A stretch of 64,000 nt of DNA from Castanea sativa (GCF_040712315.1 NC_134013.1:13179001-13243000); one strand, 5' to 3'. Counted from the first letter of the stretch, positions 37,701 through 48,895 are shown. Notes: generated by a model from the letters alone, not told the origin. Numbers and translations are program-made.

Positions 37701-38770
37701 TGAATTTTATTTCTTGAAGTGAGTTTTTTAAAGATCTTGCCCGAAAAAAGAAAAAAAGAAAAAGAAAAAGAAGAAAAAAAAGCAGTCTGTGATGGACTAA
37801 ATATGTGTCCTGTTTACTCTGGATGGAATCCTTTTTTTGGACTGGTTTGGCTTTTTACAAATGATTATTCTTAATTTCCTTTCGTTCCCTTCTGTTTCAG
37901 GGAATGGCTCAAGGGTGTATTTCAGGCATATGTTCCTTTGCCAATGTTGTTTCTCCCTTAGCTTTCTCTCCTCTAACAGGTAATTGGAATTTCAATTTAA
38001 TATCTAATTAGGCCCAAAAGCCAACCAAAATTAACAAAGTTAAATTCTTCTTCCAGCTTTATTTCTATCTGATGATGCACCTTTCGATTTCCCTGGATTC
38101 AGCATTATGTGCATTGGATTTGCTTCGGTAAGAGATAAGTTTTCCTTCTACGTTCCATATGCATTTGGCTGGTCTAATCAATTAATATTTACGAGTTTAC
38201 ACCAGTACCTGAACTTCCATTTCTCTGGTATACGTGCTAGTCTAATCAATGGATCTATAGGTGATTTACACCAATGTGGAGACTACCATATGTTCTTTAG
38301 ATGAAGCTACCTATCAATCTAAAGCTGGCCTTAATGATGAGAGAATAAATGACAAGATGATGCTGAAAGCAGTATATTGTTTGTGCTTCATATGAATCAT
38401 ATAGTACTTTGGCATATTTAATTATATTAATGAGCTCATATAGAAGGGCACGAAAGCACCCCAGGAATTTAGTTAACTGCAAACTAGGTTAGCTAAGCAC
38501 AAATTTCATTTCAAATTCCAAATGATTTTTCCCAATTCAGAAAAGTTCCATATAAGTTATTTATATCTTAATTACATTTTTGAGCTCTTTAGCCATGTTT
38601 CTTGCTAATCAACTTAAAGTTTGAATTCTTAATGCTTTGCGCTGTGGACTCGATTTCTAAGACAACTTTTATATGTGTAGATGATAGCCTTTGTTCAGAG
38701 TATGACAATAAGGGCGGCTCCTCTTATATCAAGTCACACAGTTAACAGTTGCAACTATGCAGCGGTCTAG
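29172..38770 (+). CDS. MFS transporter, TetA / hippocampus-abundant-transcript-like
   Basis: Fourteen exons can be joined with GT-AG introns in consistent phase: 29172-29336, 32734-32845, 34373-34485, 35515-35637, 35714-35925, 36325-36400, 36731-36817, 36962-37042, 37215-37247, 37431-37484, 37565-37606, 37901-37979, 38057-38127 and 38681-38770. They give about 445 residues. The product resembles plant proteins annotated as hippocampus abundant transcript-like 1 or tetracycline-resistance-type carriers, with membrane spans distributed along it. MFS motif A is in exon 2 (GNLSDKYGRKTLL) after an N-terminal helix (LFMTIFLHNFSTFMVIPAI). A hydrophilic central loop (residues about 200-245, DDALSVPILSKEK...) separates the halves, and a conserved GMAQGCISGICSFANVVSPLAFSPLT lies in the C-terminal half. 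Substrate is unknown for most plant members; an ion- or sugar-coupled carrier is only inference. Intron 1 (about 3.4 kb) is the longest. Confidence 0.88.
29337..32733 (+). other. intron 1 of the MFS gene, with a small MITE-like insert
   Basis: It starts GTAATT and ends TATGCAG. A candidate short MITE lies at about 29695-29820: gctagtttggatggaaggg at the left, caaacagagcat at the right, purine-rich inner sequence as in the 9037 element. A (CA)n(CT)n run is at about 30060-30092 and CT repeats at about 31770-31800. The segment at 30700-31075 is less AT-rich, but I recognise no domain in it. Confidence 0.45.
34670..34705. repeat. (AAT)n microsatellite in MFS intron 3
   Basis: Twelve or so uninterrupted ataata repeats within the intron between 34486 and 35514. 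Confidence 0.85.
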
Positions 38771-39555
38771 TATTGAACGATGTGAATGCTCAAAACTGGA
38801 AGCATGCTCCCTAGCATTCTAAGACCTTCCACTTATTCATACGCATGTTGAGCAGAAATATCAAAGTTTCAAGTTGCAACAATTATCTTGCCCCCGGTAA
38901 TCATGAGAAGCTGTAAATTATTTTAGACCATTTGCTAGCTGTTCCCATTGGGAGTCTGTCCGAAATTTGGCAATAGATTTTACTTTTCATGAAAGTTGCT
39001 CTCAAAGGCGACTAATTGAAGAATCAAAGCCTGAGCCTATTTTTGAAAAGCACATCAATGGTAACAATCATTGTAAGGTCATAGTTTAAGGACATATGCC
39101 CTTTGTCACTTTGTAGCACAATTTGGACTTGAATAAATAGGGTAAAAGAGAAGGGCATAGCTGTTGATATGAATGTATTGGATGGGTTACAGCTAGCCCT
39201 ATGTTAGTGAAAATTTTCTGCCCCATCTGTTTATTGCTTACTCTTTGTATGATTTTGCAATTGATCCATGACTTTTGCATTTATATTCTAAAGAGTAGGA
39301 ACTCTATACCTTGTGGGTTCATCATTTAATTGGATTCACTGTGCTTCTAAAAGCTTCCTATTGGCTACTCCATGCTGGAAGGACTGATCACTATACTGTG
39401 ATCAATACTTTTTTCAGAGAGAGATAATGGATGTCTCTTCCTTTGTTCCCAAGGGGACAGTAGGCTCTACTGAGGTGATTAGCAGTGAGGTATTACTTAT
39501 TTGATGTTGGTGTGAGCGTGTGTTCCAAACACTTTTATTATTATTATTTATTTTC
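38771..39555. other. 3-prime flank of the MFS gene
   Basis: Probable 3-prime untranslated region followed by intergenic DNA. No further gene is seen. Confidence 0.4.
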
Positions 39556-40599
39556 TAGTTGTTGGAAATTTATGAGTAAAATAGCCATTGGGTAATTATG
39601 AGAAAAATAGTCATTGGGCTTTTATGAGTTATTAGTAACCAATAGTTATAGACCATTATTGTCATGAATAGCCTATATAATACCCATCATCACATCCTTT
39701 TCAATAAGATATATTTTACTACATTAGATTTAGATATACACAATTCTATTCTTCTTCTCTCTCACATATTTTTCTACAATATATATTTGTTTTGAGGAAA
39801 TGCAATAGAGGGTTGTTCTTGAACTTTAGTGAGTGGAAGTGCATCCATCATGAAGGTTGATGCAATAGTCTAATCTTGGGGGTAGTTTAGCCAAGAGAAC
39901 CAGTGACACCGAGTTTTACTCTTGGTGGCATGAATCAATTTTGGCGTAAATGCACTTTTAGTCCCTACATTTTGGTGTTTTTTTCATTTTAGTCCATAAA
40001 TTTTAATTTTACCATTTTTAGTCTCTAATTCAATTAACGTGTTCCATTTTGGTCTTTTCCGTCAGTCAACCGACGGAAATAGCTGAGGTAGCTGCCGGAG
40101 GAATTAAAATATTATAAAAAATGCCACATCACCATGACACATCAGCATAAAATTTAAAAAATTAATTTATTAATTTTAACTAAATAATAAAAATAAAAAC
40201 AGAATTAAAAAACTAAAATTCACATAAATTAAAATTGCTTTTCATGTTCTTCAGATTGTTCTTCATTTTACAACTTGTTCTTCATATTCTTCTCAAATCA
40301 AACCCAACACAAACCCATCATAAGAACACAATTCCAGCAACCCAAGAACTCAAACCCAGATCACTAGGACATAAATGAAAACAAGAAGAAAAAACTCAAA
40401 TTCAACACCTCAGAGATCATTAAACCCAGCACTATCAGATCTACCACAAATCAAAATCATCTCATGTTCTTCCCCAAATTCTAACACAATCAACACTGAA
40501 TTCTCAGCAAATCAAACCCATAAACCCAGTTAACAAAATATCTCAAAAATTGAACGAATTCAAAACACAAAAACAAAGAAATCTTCATCTCTAACATCA

Positions 40600-40720
40600 A
40601 GTCCCTCTCTCTCAGCATCTTCTCTGTCCTCTCTCTGTTCGACCTCAGCCTCTCCATCTTCTTCCTCATCGCCCTCAACTCCTCCGCGAGCGACACATCC
40701 AGAGATTTGATCTGAAGAAT
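40600..40720 (-). pseudogene. coiled-coil exon-like fragment captured in the MULE
   Basis: The minus strand encodes a short, strongly charged helix (SLAEELRAMRKKMERLR, then RERTEKMLRERDLMLEMK). It is preceded by an acceptor-like ATTCTTCAG and flanked by sequence that looks intronic. It resembles the C-terminal coiled coil of plant high-mobility-group (3xHMG-box) proteins, but that link is from memory of the pattern and weak. It is too short to be functional. Confidence 0.4.
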
Positions 40721-40838
40721 ATGAAGAACAAGTGTGTATACACTCTCTGATACATATTCACAAATCCTCACAAACACAGAACATGAGCACAAAAATCCCT
40801 GTACCTTACCCTTTGTCATACCTGTGTTGATCACGAGC

Positions 40839-41189
40839 TCACGCGCCGCCACATGTGATCTCACGCGTCGCCACGGCCACGGTTCTTGGCAGATCCGTGA
40901 AGCCTTTAACCTCCACAATTCCATGCGCCGTCCTAGGCAATAGATCGAGAAGTTGAGTTCCAGGTTCTAGAGAGAGATCGGATAAATATGAAGTGTTTGG
41001 CCCGGGTTTAGAGAGAGAAAGGATGAGAGGTTGGGAACCACCATCGTCGTGATGGCGGCGGCTGGGCTTCACGACGGAGCTAGGAGGCTGTCCTTCGTTT
41101 AGATCGAAGAGAGGGTGAGACCGATCCAGAGCAAGAGAGCTTATAGGTTTCGGTTTTAGAGACAATTTGAGGCTGAGATGTGAAACCAT
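40839..41189 (-). other. uncharacterised open frame inside the MULE
   Basis: A 116-codon minus-strand frame begins MVSHLSLKLSLKPKP and contains FDLNEGQPPSS and PRTVAVATREIT segments. I recognise no domain. It may be captured host sequence (DLNE recalls an EAR-like motif, unproven) or chance in GC-richer DNA. Confidence 0.25.
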
Positions 41190-41850
41190 CGCCTATGGTG
41201 GCGGCGGTGATGAGCTTGAGAGCCTTCACCATGGTGTTCTGAGACAGAGACAGTTTAGATCAGAGATTTTGAGGTTGAGATAGTTAGTTCGGAGATGGAG
41301 AAGACCACCGTGGTGGCGATGCTGGTGATCGCAGTGATGAGTTCAAGGCACTCGGTCATGGAGGCTCGGGTGTGAGAGAGAGAGAAGGCTCTGTAAAATG
41401 AAGAACAAAAGAACATGAAAAATAATCATGAATTTTAGTTTTTACTTCTATTTTTATTTTTATTATTTAGTTAAAATTAATAAATTAATTTTTAAAATTT
41501 ATATGTTGATGTGTCATGGTGATGTGACATTTTTTATAATATTTTAATTCCTCCGGCAGCCACCTCAGCTATTTCCATCGGTTGACTGATGGAAAAGACC
41601 AAAATGGAACGCCCTAATTGAATTAGGGACTAAAAGTGGTAAAATTAAAATGTATGGACTAAAATGAAAAAAAAGGCCAAAATGTAGGGACTAAAAGTGC
41701 ATTTACGCCATCAATTTTTAAGGACAACGCTTTCGTAGCGTGATTCTATAGCATTGTGAGATTGTTCTAAACTTCTTTTTATTTTATATCCTTGCTAATT
41801 ATTGGGGATATTATTTGTTGTATCACAACTTGTTTATTCACTAAAAATTT

Positions 41851-42009
41851 TCAATACACAACTATTTACACAACTCGTTACTTGATGAGTTATGACAAAA
41901 GTTGTGAACTTTGCTGTGCCCTAGCATTTTTCTATGCATATTTGCTAAATATTTGCTTATTTAGCATTTTTCTTACTTTTATAGCCCAAAAGCGACATGC
42001 CGTTAATAT
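41851..42009. other. intergenic DNA before LINE-B
   Basis: AT-rich, with nothing recognised. It ends at the left copy of the LINE-B target duplication. Confidence 0.4.
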
Positions 42010-42095
42010 GAAGAAATGGCTGCCCCTTTGTGCTCTCCCCTTCGTGGCCAAACTAAAAAATAAGATGGCATGTTTTCTCTCTCGTGAAGAACAAA

Positions 42096-44150
42096 ATGAA
42101 CTGGTCTGAAGCAATAAAAAAGTTGAGGAGTCACACGGTGGGCATGAAGATCTTGCTACAGTCGGGCTTGGTAATTTCAATCTCTCCACACCGGTGAAGC
42201 TATCCTTTAAGGATAAGCTCGTTGGGGAGATATCGGGTGCCTACACCTAAGCTTTTGACTTCGCTACGCATATGGATGCTGAGTCCGACTCAGATGAAGA
42301 GATCAATGAAGTAAGGGAGGGATTTGCTACTATCAAGCTTTCTAAGGAGACTGAGTCGAGCATTCGAGCTCCTTGGTCTAAGGCCATTATCATTAAGGTG
42401 TTTGGGAGAACGGTTGGTTTCATTTCCTGGTGAGACAAACCCAGAAGTCAACATGAAGGGATTGTGGAAACCAACGGGAAGGTTAGACATGGTGGACATT
42501 GGCAAGGATTTCTTCCTGGTGAGATTCTCGGTACAGGAAGACCTTGAAACTGTGCTCAAGAGAGGCCCCTGGTTCATAAGGGAGCACTTTCTTTCCATTC
42601 GCAAATAGGAAGCAAATTTTAAGTTGTCGGAAGCTTTAGTTACCTCGGTGGCAGTTTGGGTTCTCCTCAACAAACTTCCCATAGAATATTATGACGCTGG
42701 GGGGTTCTAAGATAGATTGGGCAAGCTATAGGGAACGTCCGAAGGGTCGATACTTATACCACCACTGAGGCCAGAGGTAGATACACTTGTATCTGCGTAC
42801 AAGTCGATATCGGTAAACCACTTGTTAAGTCGGTTTGTATTGGCAAGCACCAGCAGAATGTAGTTTATGAGGGACTCCAAAAGCTTTGTTTCCTAAGGGT
42901 CGATACTTATACCGCCACTAAGGCTAGAGGCAGATACGCTCATATCTGCGTACAAGTCGATATTGGTAAACCACTTGTTAAGTCGGTTTGTATTGGCAAG
43001 CACCAGCAGGATGTAGTTTATGAGGGACTCCAAAAGCTTTGTTTCCTATGTGGGCGTATTGGTCATTGGCAGGAAAGCTGCTAGTATACCATCAGACCAC
43101 CCTCACCTTCGGCCAACGCAGAAAACACGGAAAGGGTCGTCGACAAGGAAGGCCTAGCCTCTCCGCCTCCCGAGGTGCACGAGGTAGAGTCACATGATGC
43201 TGCTTTCGGGCCTTGGATGGTGGTTTCACGAAGAAGGAAAGGTCCTAAAGCTGGCCAAAAAAGCAACACCAACCTCAAACCCAAATTGCACCATTCTTTT
43301 AAAAATCCCAATATGGTAAAGGAGGAGACAAACAAGGGTGACAGGTTGCCAGCTGGGTCAAAAAGTGCCGATGGGAAGAGAAAAGCAAGAAGTGATTTGG
43401 ACCTTTCAGTGGAACCTAAGCTCAATTCAGTGGGTAATAAGGTGTCGGGGTTAGTGGGCTCGGGCTCTTCAAGGATTACATATACCGAATTTCCTATTAG
43501 GCCTTCCATAAAATTCAATCAAGGCTTAACTTTGGCAAAGCCCGTGGCCATTTCAGTAAAGGGCAAAAAAGACCTTGCAAGAGGCAGGGCATCTCCTATC
43601 TCTTCAGACAGCGCCGTCCAAGCAAAGAAAAAAAATTCAGCTCTGCTTTCTTCACACGTAGAGAAACTTCCTTCCACTTTTGTTTGGTCAAACAGTATTA
43701 TAATATTCAAGGGGATTCTAATGGAGGTTTTCAATTCCAAAGAAAATCGGGAAGAGAAGTGGGTGATCAATTTGGAGGGGAGGATTGTGGAAATTCCTTC
43801 AGTGGTCATCACCGAAGTCCGAGCTCTCCCTACACACAAAATGGGTTGGTTTAGCGCAAAGCTTCGCAAAGCATGGAAGCTCATCTTCCTTCTGACTCCG
43901 AGGAGTGCGATAATGGGTTTTTTTTTTTTTCCTTTGATCGATCCAGCATAGGGGATGATGACCAATCCATGGTGGAGCACCGAGAAATTCCAACCGGTGA
44001 TGAAATTCTTAATATTGGACAACCACCGAGAAATCAGTGGAGGTACTGGAGCATTGTGTGACTCTGAAGCCTAGCAACGATCAGATGGTAGAAGTGGCGA
44101 GGATGTCCGGATGGAATTTGACAGAAGAAGCGTGAATGCTCCCTCTGTAT
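42096..44150 (+). pseudogene. LINE-B ORF1: DUF4283-like region and CCHC knuckle
   Basis: The likely start is ATG 42096 (MNWSEAIKKLRSHTVGMKIL), with frameshifts soon after. A DUF4283-like region follows (about 42270-42720; WKPTGRLDMVDIGKDFFLVRF and LKRGPWFIREHFLSI are clear in one frame). An internal 153-base duplication and then a CX2CX4HX4C knuckle (43040-43081, CFLCGRIGHWQESC) come next, directly followed by TAG. The tail frame 43175-43951 carries the FGPWMVVSRRRKGP motif common after the knuckle in plant LINE ORF1 proteins. RNA binding is the expected role. It is non-functional. Confidence 0.8.
42742..43048 (+). repeat. 153-bp in-frame tandem duplication within LINE-B ORF1
   Basis: Two adjacent copies begin gggtcgatacttatacc at 42744 and 42897, so the period is 153 bases or 51 codons. 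They differ at roughly ten positions. The first copy ends inside the start of the zinc knuckle (KLCFL) and restarts; only the second continues into a complete knuckle. Confidence 0.85.
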
Positions 44151-44182
44151 GATGAATTCCAAGTCCAAATCATCATTTAGTT

Positions 44183-44830
44183 ATGAATGTGATTGCTTGG
44201 AATTTTAGGGGTGCATTGAAGGCTTCGTTTATTAAGCATGCTATTGAATTGGCCAATAACCATAATCCGGCCATTATGATCATCATGGAGACTCATATTG
44301 GCGGAGAGAGAGCTAAGGAAATTACGGACAATCTCCCTTGTGATGGAGCGATTCATACGGACACAATAGGCTATCCTGGTGGCCTCTGGCTCATGTGGAA
44401 CACTGAGAAGGTGCATGTTGCTCAGCTTGCCAAGTCTGAACAGGAAATCCATGTTTTGGTAAAGGTAACCTTTTCCAACCTTGATTATATTCGTACTGCC
44501 ATTTATGCTAGTCCTAGGTTTCATGAAAGATGTATTTTGTGGAATAATTTGAAAATTTTTGCTAACCTTCATGATTAACCTTGGATTATTGCTGGTGATT
44601 TCAACGAAATGCTTGTTGATGGGGATAAATTTGGGGTAGGGCTGTCAGTGCCAATCGGTCCTTAATCTTCAAAGAATGTCTTGATAGTTGTAATATGATT
44701 GATTTGAGGTTTTCGAGTCCCCGTTTTACTTGGTCTAATCAGAGAGATATTTCGGATCTGATTCAAGAAAGAATTGATTAGTTTTTTGCCAATCCAAGCT
44801 GGTGTGCATTGCATCCCAATGCGAGGGTTA
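44183..44830 (+). pseudogene. LINE-B ORF2 endonuclease domain
   Basis: This is an APE-type endonuclease. The frame from ATG 44183 reads MNVIAWNFRGAL (the SWNCRG start with Cys replaced by Phe), IIMETHIGG (catalytic Glu) and GYPGGLWLMW. After a stop at 44576, IIAGDFNEM (Asp, Asn) follows. SPRFTWSNQR and a degraded QERIDxFFANPSW come next, and the SDHCPI motif sits at about 44850. Stops and a small deletion break the frame. Confidence 0.8.
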
Positions 44831-45549
44831 GTCATTTGGTTCGTTATCACTCTGATCATTGTCCCATTCTGTTGGAATCTGACCCGGGTAGTGGTGCATA
44901 CCTTCCTCGACCTTTCAGGTTTCAAAGTTTTTGGCTTGAAGACTTGACTTTTCCCAAGTTTATCTCAAATACTTGGAACCGATCCTTCTCTTTACAAGAA
45001 GCGTCGGAAAAATTTGCTAATAAGGCAGTGGATTGGAATAAAAACCATTTTGGTAATATCTTTGTCAAAAAGAAACGGGTAATGGCCAGATTAGGCGGAG
45101 TCCAAAAAGCTTTGACGACACACCCCTTTTCATCCTTGCTAGCCTTGGAAAACAAACTGCAAAGTGAGCTAAATGATATTCGGAGTTAGGAGGAGGAGCT
45201 TTGGGTTCAGAAATCTCGAATTAATAGATTGGTTCATGGGGATAGAAATACTTCCTTCCATCATGTGTCTGCCATTGTTTGAAGAAGGCGCAATTGAATT
45301 TCTTGTATTAAAAATGATGCAGGGGATTGGATTCATAATGAGAGGGAGATTGTGGAGTTCATTAGATGGGGGTTTGACAAGCTTTTCACTTCTAGTTTGG
45401 ATAGTGCCCCCCTTACTCCTCCTCAACCCTCTTGGTGGCAATCTTCCCTCACCAAAGAAGAAAAGAATACCCTTTGCATGCCTATTTCTGATGCTGAAAT
45501 CAAAGATGGTCTCTGGGCGATGAAGCCTTGGAAATCTCTAGGTCTTGAT
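44831..45549 (+). pseudogene. LINE-B ORF2 linker and start of reverse transcriptase (5-prime part)
   Basis: The frame at 44809-45189 carries HSDHCPILLES and FRFQSFWLEDLTFPKFI and a lysine-rich helix typical of the endonuclease-RT linker. A frameshift leads to GDRNTSFHHV-like sequence near 45240 and SDAEIKDGLWAMKPWKSLGLD at about 45490-45549. There the hAT-type MITE interrupts the KSPGPDG-like motif. Confidence 0.75.
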
Positions 45550-46166
45550 TAGGGGTGTCCAACCAGACCCGCCACCCGCCCAACTCGGCTGACCCGACGC
45601 CGGCGATGGTCAGCAGCAGGTCTTCGCCCATAAAACCCGACACCGGTGGGTCGGTTGACGGGTTTAAGCTTGAAAAACCGATGTTGAACCGACCCGACCG
45701 GAAAACACATCGGAATTAAGTTCTAGGCCGGATCTTGCTGGTTTGTGTCCGATCTGTGTGAATCGTCGCCGAATTTTGCTGGTTTTTGCTCTGAAACATC
45801 CTCTCTCTCTCTCTCTCTCTCTCTATTAGGCCGAATCTCGAAGAGTCCGGCAAGATCTCAGTGTAAGTCGAAGAGATCTCGCCTGATCTCTTTAACTTAC
45901 ACTAAGATCTTGCCGGACTCTTCGAGATCCGGCCTAATAGAGAGAGAGAGAGAGAGAGGATGTTTCAGAGAAAAATCCAGAGATTTTGGCAAATTCGGCG
46001 ACGATTCACACAGTACAAAACCGCCCAATACTCGACCAAAAATTGATGGAAATCCGACCATCCGAACCGTTACCTCCGGCGGGTCCTCGTTTAGGAGACC
46101 TGAAGTGATCAGGTCGGTTCCGGGTTGGGCACAAACCCGACCCGGACCGACCCGTGGACAAGCCTA
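45550..46166. mobile_element. hAT-type fold-back MITE, 617 bp, 8-bp duplication GTCTTGAT
   Basis: The ends are TAGGGGTGTCCA on the left and, in reverse complement, TAGGCTTGTCCA on the right. GTCTTGAT is duplicated at 45542-45549 and 46167-46174; 8-bp duplications and TAGGG-type ends fit hAT elements. Inverted homology runs through almost the whole element to a small loop near 45879-45884, with a near-perfect core (about 45795-45965) containing a (CT)n/(AG)n pair and a shared cctaatag block. It encodes nothing. Confidence 0.85.
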
Positions 46167-47440
46167 GTCTTGATGGATTACACGCCGGGTTTTTTCAAAA
46201 GTTTTGGTTTGTCGTTGGTGAGTCGATCAAAAAGGAAGTTAAGCTAGCCTTTGAGGAGAGGAAAATTCCTAGCTACCTAAACAAGACCAACATTACACTG
46301 ATTCCTAAGATCTCGGGTCTAGAAACTTTAGGAAACTACCGTCTTATTAGCTTGTGTAATACGGTGTACAAGCTTGTGACAAAAATTATTGTGTGCAGAT
46401 TGAGGCCTTTTCTTGACAAGCTTATCTCTCCGTTCCAATCAGCTTTTGTTTCGGGTAGAAAGGGGGTGGATAATGCCACTATTGTGCAAGAACTCATACA
46501 TACTATTAGCTCCAAGAAAGGCTGTGTGGATTATATGGCAATAAATGTTGACTTAGAGAAGGCGTATGACAAGTTAGAGTGGAGTTTTATTCGGGAAGTT
46601 CTGATCAACTTGAACTTGCCTAATCATTTGGTGGCTCTTATTATGAGCTGCGTTTCTTCGGTGTCCACCTCTATTCTTTTTAATGGCGGCAGTGCTGATC
46701 CTATCCTCCCAACTAGAGGTATTAGGCAAGGGGATTCGCTTTCCCCTTACCTTTTCATTCTGTGTATGGAAGTCCTTGGGCATCTTATTGAAGAAAAATG
46801 TAGTGAGAAGAGCTGGATCCCTGTTAAAAGTTCCAAAAGTGGGTTAGCAATCTCCCATTTGTTCTTTCCTGATGACTTATTTCCCTTTGCCAAAGCTGAT
46901 CACGTTAATTGTTCTACCATAAGAGATGTGCTTGATGAGTTTTGCATACGATCAGGCCAGACCGTTAGTGACAGTAAACCCAGGGCGTTTTTCTCCCCTA
47001 ATGTGGACATTGACACTAGGGAATCTTTGTGCAACATCTTGGGATTTAAGTCAAAGCCTAATCAAGGTAAGTATCTTGGTTTCCCTATCAAGCATCAGGG
47101 CACTGACAGTCAAGATTACAACTTTGTGCTGGATAGAATTAAGCAAAAATTGGTTGGATGGAAGGCAATCTTTTATCTATGGCAGGAAGAGTTGAGCTTA
47201 TTCAAGCCTTAACATCCGTGGTTCTGGCTTACACTATGCAGTGTGCTGCCTTGCCAGGAAAATTGCTTGAAAACATTGATAGAGTTAACCGGAACTTTTT
47301 ATGGGGCTCCACTAATACAACCAAAAAGACTCATTGGGTGGGATGGCACAAAGTCATTAGATCTAAAGAGGAGGGAGGCTTAGGTCTCCAATCGGCTAAA
47401 CGGAAGAACTTAGCTTTCCTTGCTAAACTTAATTAGAGAT
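46167..47440 (+). pseudogene. LINE-B ORF2 reverse transcriptase (3-prime part)
   Basis: After the MITE the RT resumes in a 350-codon frame: LDGLHAGFFQKFW, ITLIPKISG, YRLISLCNTVYKLVTKII, SAFVSGRKGVDNATIVQELIH, INVDLEKAYDKLEWSF, RGIRQGDSLSPYLFILCMEVL, LFFPDDLFPFAKA and GKYLGFPIKHQ. The catalytic FADD box reads FPDD. A frameshift near 47160-47210 leads to MAGRVELIQALTSVVLAYTMQCAALPGKL and ending GGLGLQSAKRKNLAFLAKLN at 47433. This is the better preserved of the two long LINE RTs here. Confidence 0.9.
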
Positions 47441-48895
47441 TCCACACAGAAAATGATTCTATTTGGGCCAAAGTGCTCAAAAGTAAGTGTTGCTCAAACC
47501 GAAGGACAATTTCTAGGAACGTCGATAAACTTCCTTGTTCTAGGGTGTGGAAGGCAATGAAAATGGGTTTGGCGGTTTTTAAAAAAGGCATGAGATGGAT
47601 TTCGAGAGGAAGTAGTAAGTTTAGGTTTTGGCATGATAATTGGACCATGAGTGGCCTTTTGAGATCAGCTATCCAAGGTCCACTATTGGAGGAAGAAGAA
47701 AATTTGCTTGTAAAGGATTTTAATGGGCCTGGTAGGTGGGATTGGTCTAAATTGTCTTTCTTTCTACCTGATTCTATTCTTATGGAGCCGAAGTCCATTC
47801 CTCATTCCACTTTGGTCTTAAGTATGGAAGATAGGTTGATTTGGAGTGGCACGAGTCATGGGGACTTTGACCTCAAATCAACTTATTATTTGGCTATGAA
47901 CTTTCAAGACTCTCCTACTCTTTTCTCGGGTAAGTGGGTTTGGAAAATGGAGACATTACTGCACATTAAGTTCTTCATATGGATGTGCCTTCATGATAGC
48001 ATTGGAGTGGGAGTGTGTATAGCTAGAAAGGGTTTATGGGATTTGGAAACCTGTCAAATCTGTCAAAGGGAGCCTGAGACTATACTGCATGGGCTGCGTG
48101 ACTGTGTGGTGGCAAAAAACATTTGAGCTCAGTTGGGAATTAAAGCTAATGACAGGTTTTTTTTAAGGAAGATATGCTTTAGTGGTTCAGCAGAAATTGT
48201 AAAGATTCTTTGAGTCGTGTGGGAAGTCATACTCCTTGGAGAATTATATTTGCCTTTGCTATTTGGATGATTTGGAAACAGAGGAATGACATGGTTTTTA
48301 ATAATTGCCCCTACAAAGCTAACCTCCACAAGGATATTTTCTTTTGTGCATCATAGTTTCAATATTGTGTTTTAAATTCTAAGCAAGTTGGTGCGCAAAG
48401 GGTGACACAAATTCGTTGGAAAAGGCTGCAGCAAGGATGGATCCGCCTCAACACTGATGGTGCTTCCAGTGGTAACCTGGGCTTGGCTGGGTGTGGAGGT
48501 ATTTTGAGGAATGAGCGTGGCCTTAGAGATAGGGAGAGCTACCAGCTTTACCGCGAAGCTTTGGGGCCTTAGAGATGGCCTCACCCTCTGCAAAGACCTT
48601 AGCTTGTGTGCTGTTAATATCCAAATTGATGCTAAAGCTATTATTGAGCTCCTTGCTATCCCCCTTTGCTCTAATACTGTAATTACTCCTATTGTTGATG
48701 ATTGCAGGCGCTTGCTTAGTCAAATTCCCCAAGTTAGGCTTGGTCATTGCTATTGCGAAGCAAATGGTTGTACATATTTTCTTGCCAAGAAAGGGATTAC
48801 TCAAGATGGAGATTTTTTTTTGTTTATGTTGATCCTCCCATGGAATTGCTTGAGCTTATAAACTCAGATTGCTCCTGATACATTGTTTTCCCTTT
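47441..48895 (+). pseudogene. LINE-B ORF2 C-terminal part: zf-RVT and RNase H
   Basis: The frame at 47473-48126 contains FRFWHDNWTMSG, the zinc-binding region (KWVWKMETLLHIKFFIWMCLHDSIG...CQICQREPETILHGLRDC) and ends at a stop. Past two further frameshifts an RNase H remnant is visible: RLNTDGAS (about 48450, catalytic Asp), GLRDGLTLCKDL, IQIDAKAIIELL (Asp) and GHCYCEANGCTYFLAKKG (about 48740-48790). The A-tail starts near 48928. Confidence 0.8.

Larger units (their letters stand above)
39943..41709. mobile_element. Pack-MULE-like element, 1.77 kb, 9-bp duplication ATCAATTTT
   Basis: Terminal inverted repeats of about 300 bases start GGCGTAAATGCACTTTTAGT at the left and, in reverse complement, GGCGTAAATGCACTTTTAGT at the right. 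The exact 9-mer ATCAATTTT flanks both sides (39934-39942 and 41710-41718). The interior (about 40265-41390) is GC-richer and holds minus-strand open frames but no transposase. This is the arrangement of non-autonomous Mutator-like elements that carry gene fragments. Confidence 0.8.
39558..41850 (+). mobile_element. LTR-like fragment split by a Mutator-like insertion
   Basis: The stretch from tgttggaaatttatgag (about 39560) has an LTR look: a TATA-like cctatataatacccatc near 39670-39686 and CT-rich sequence after it. It continues to 39942, and the same sequence context resumes after 41718 (taaggacaacgctttcgtag) to about 41850, where no clean CA end with a matching 5-bp duplication was found. 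Only the two outer parts belong to this element; 39943-41709 is a later insertion. Confidence 0.35.

Noticed and set aside
43519..44022. 167-codon minus-strand frame in LINE-B
   Set aside because: Antisense to the ORF1 tail; no domain.
45745..46167. 140-codon frame across the fold-back MITE
   Set aside because: It runs through the inverted repeat and low-complexity CT/AG tract; a by-product of the hairpin sequence.
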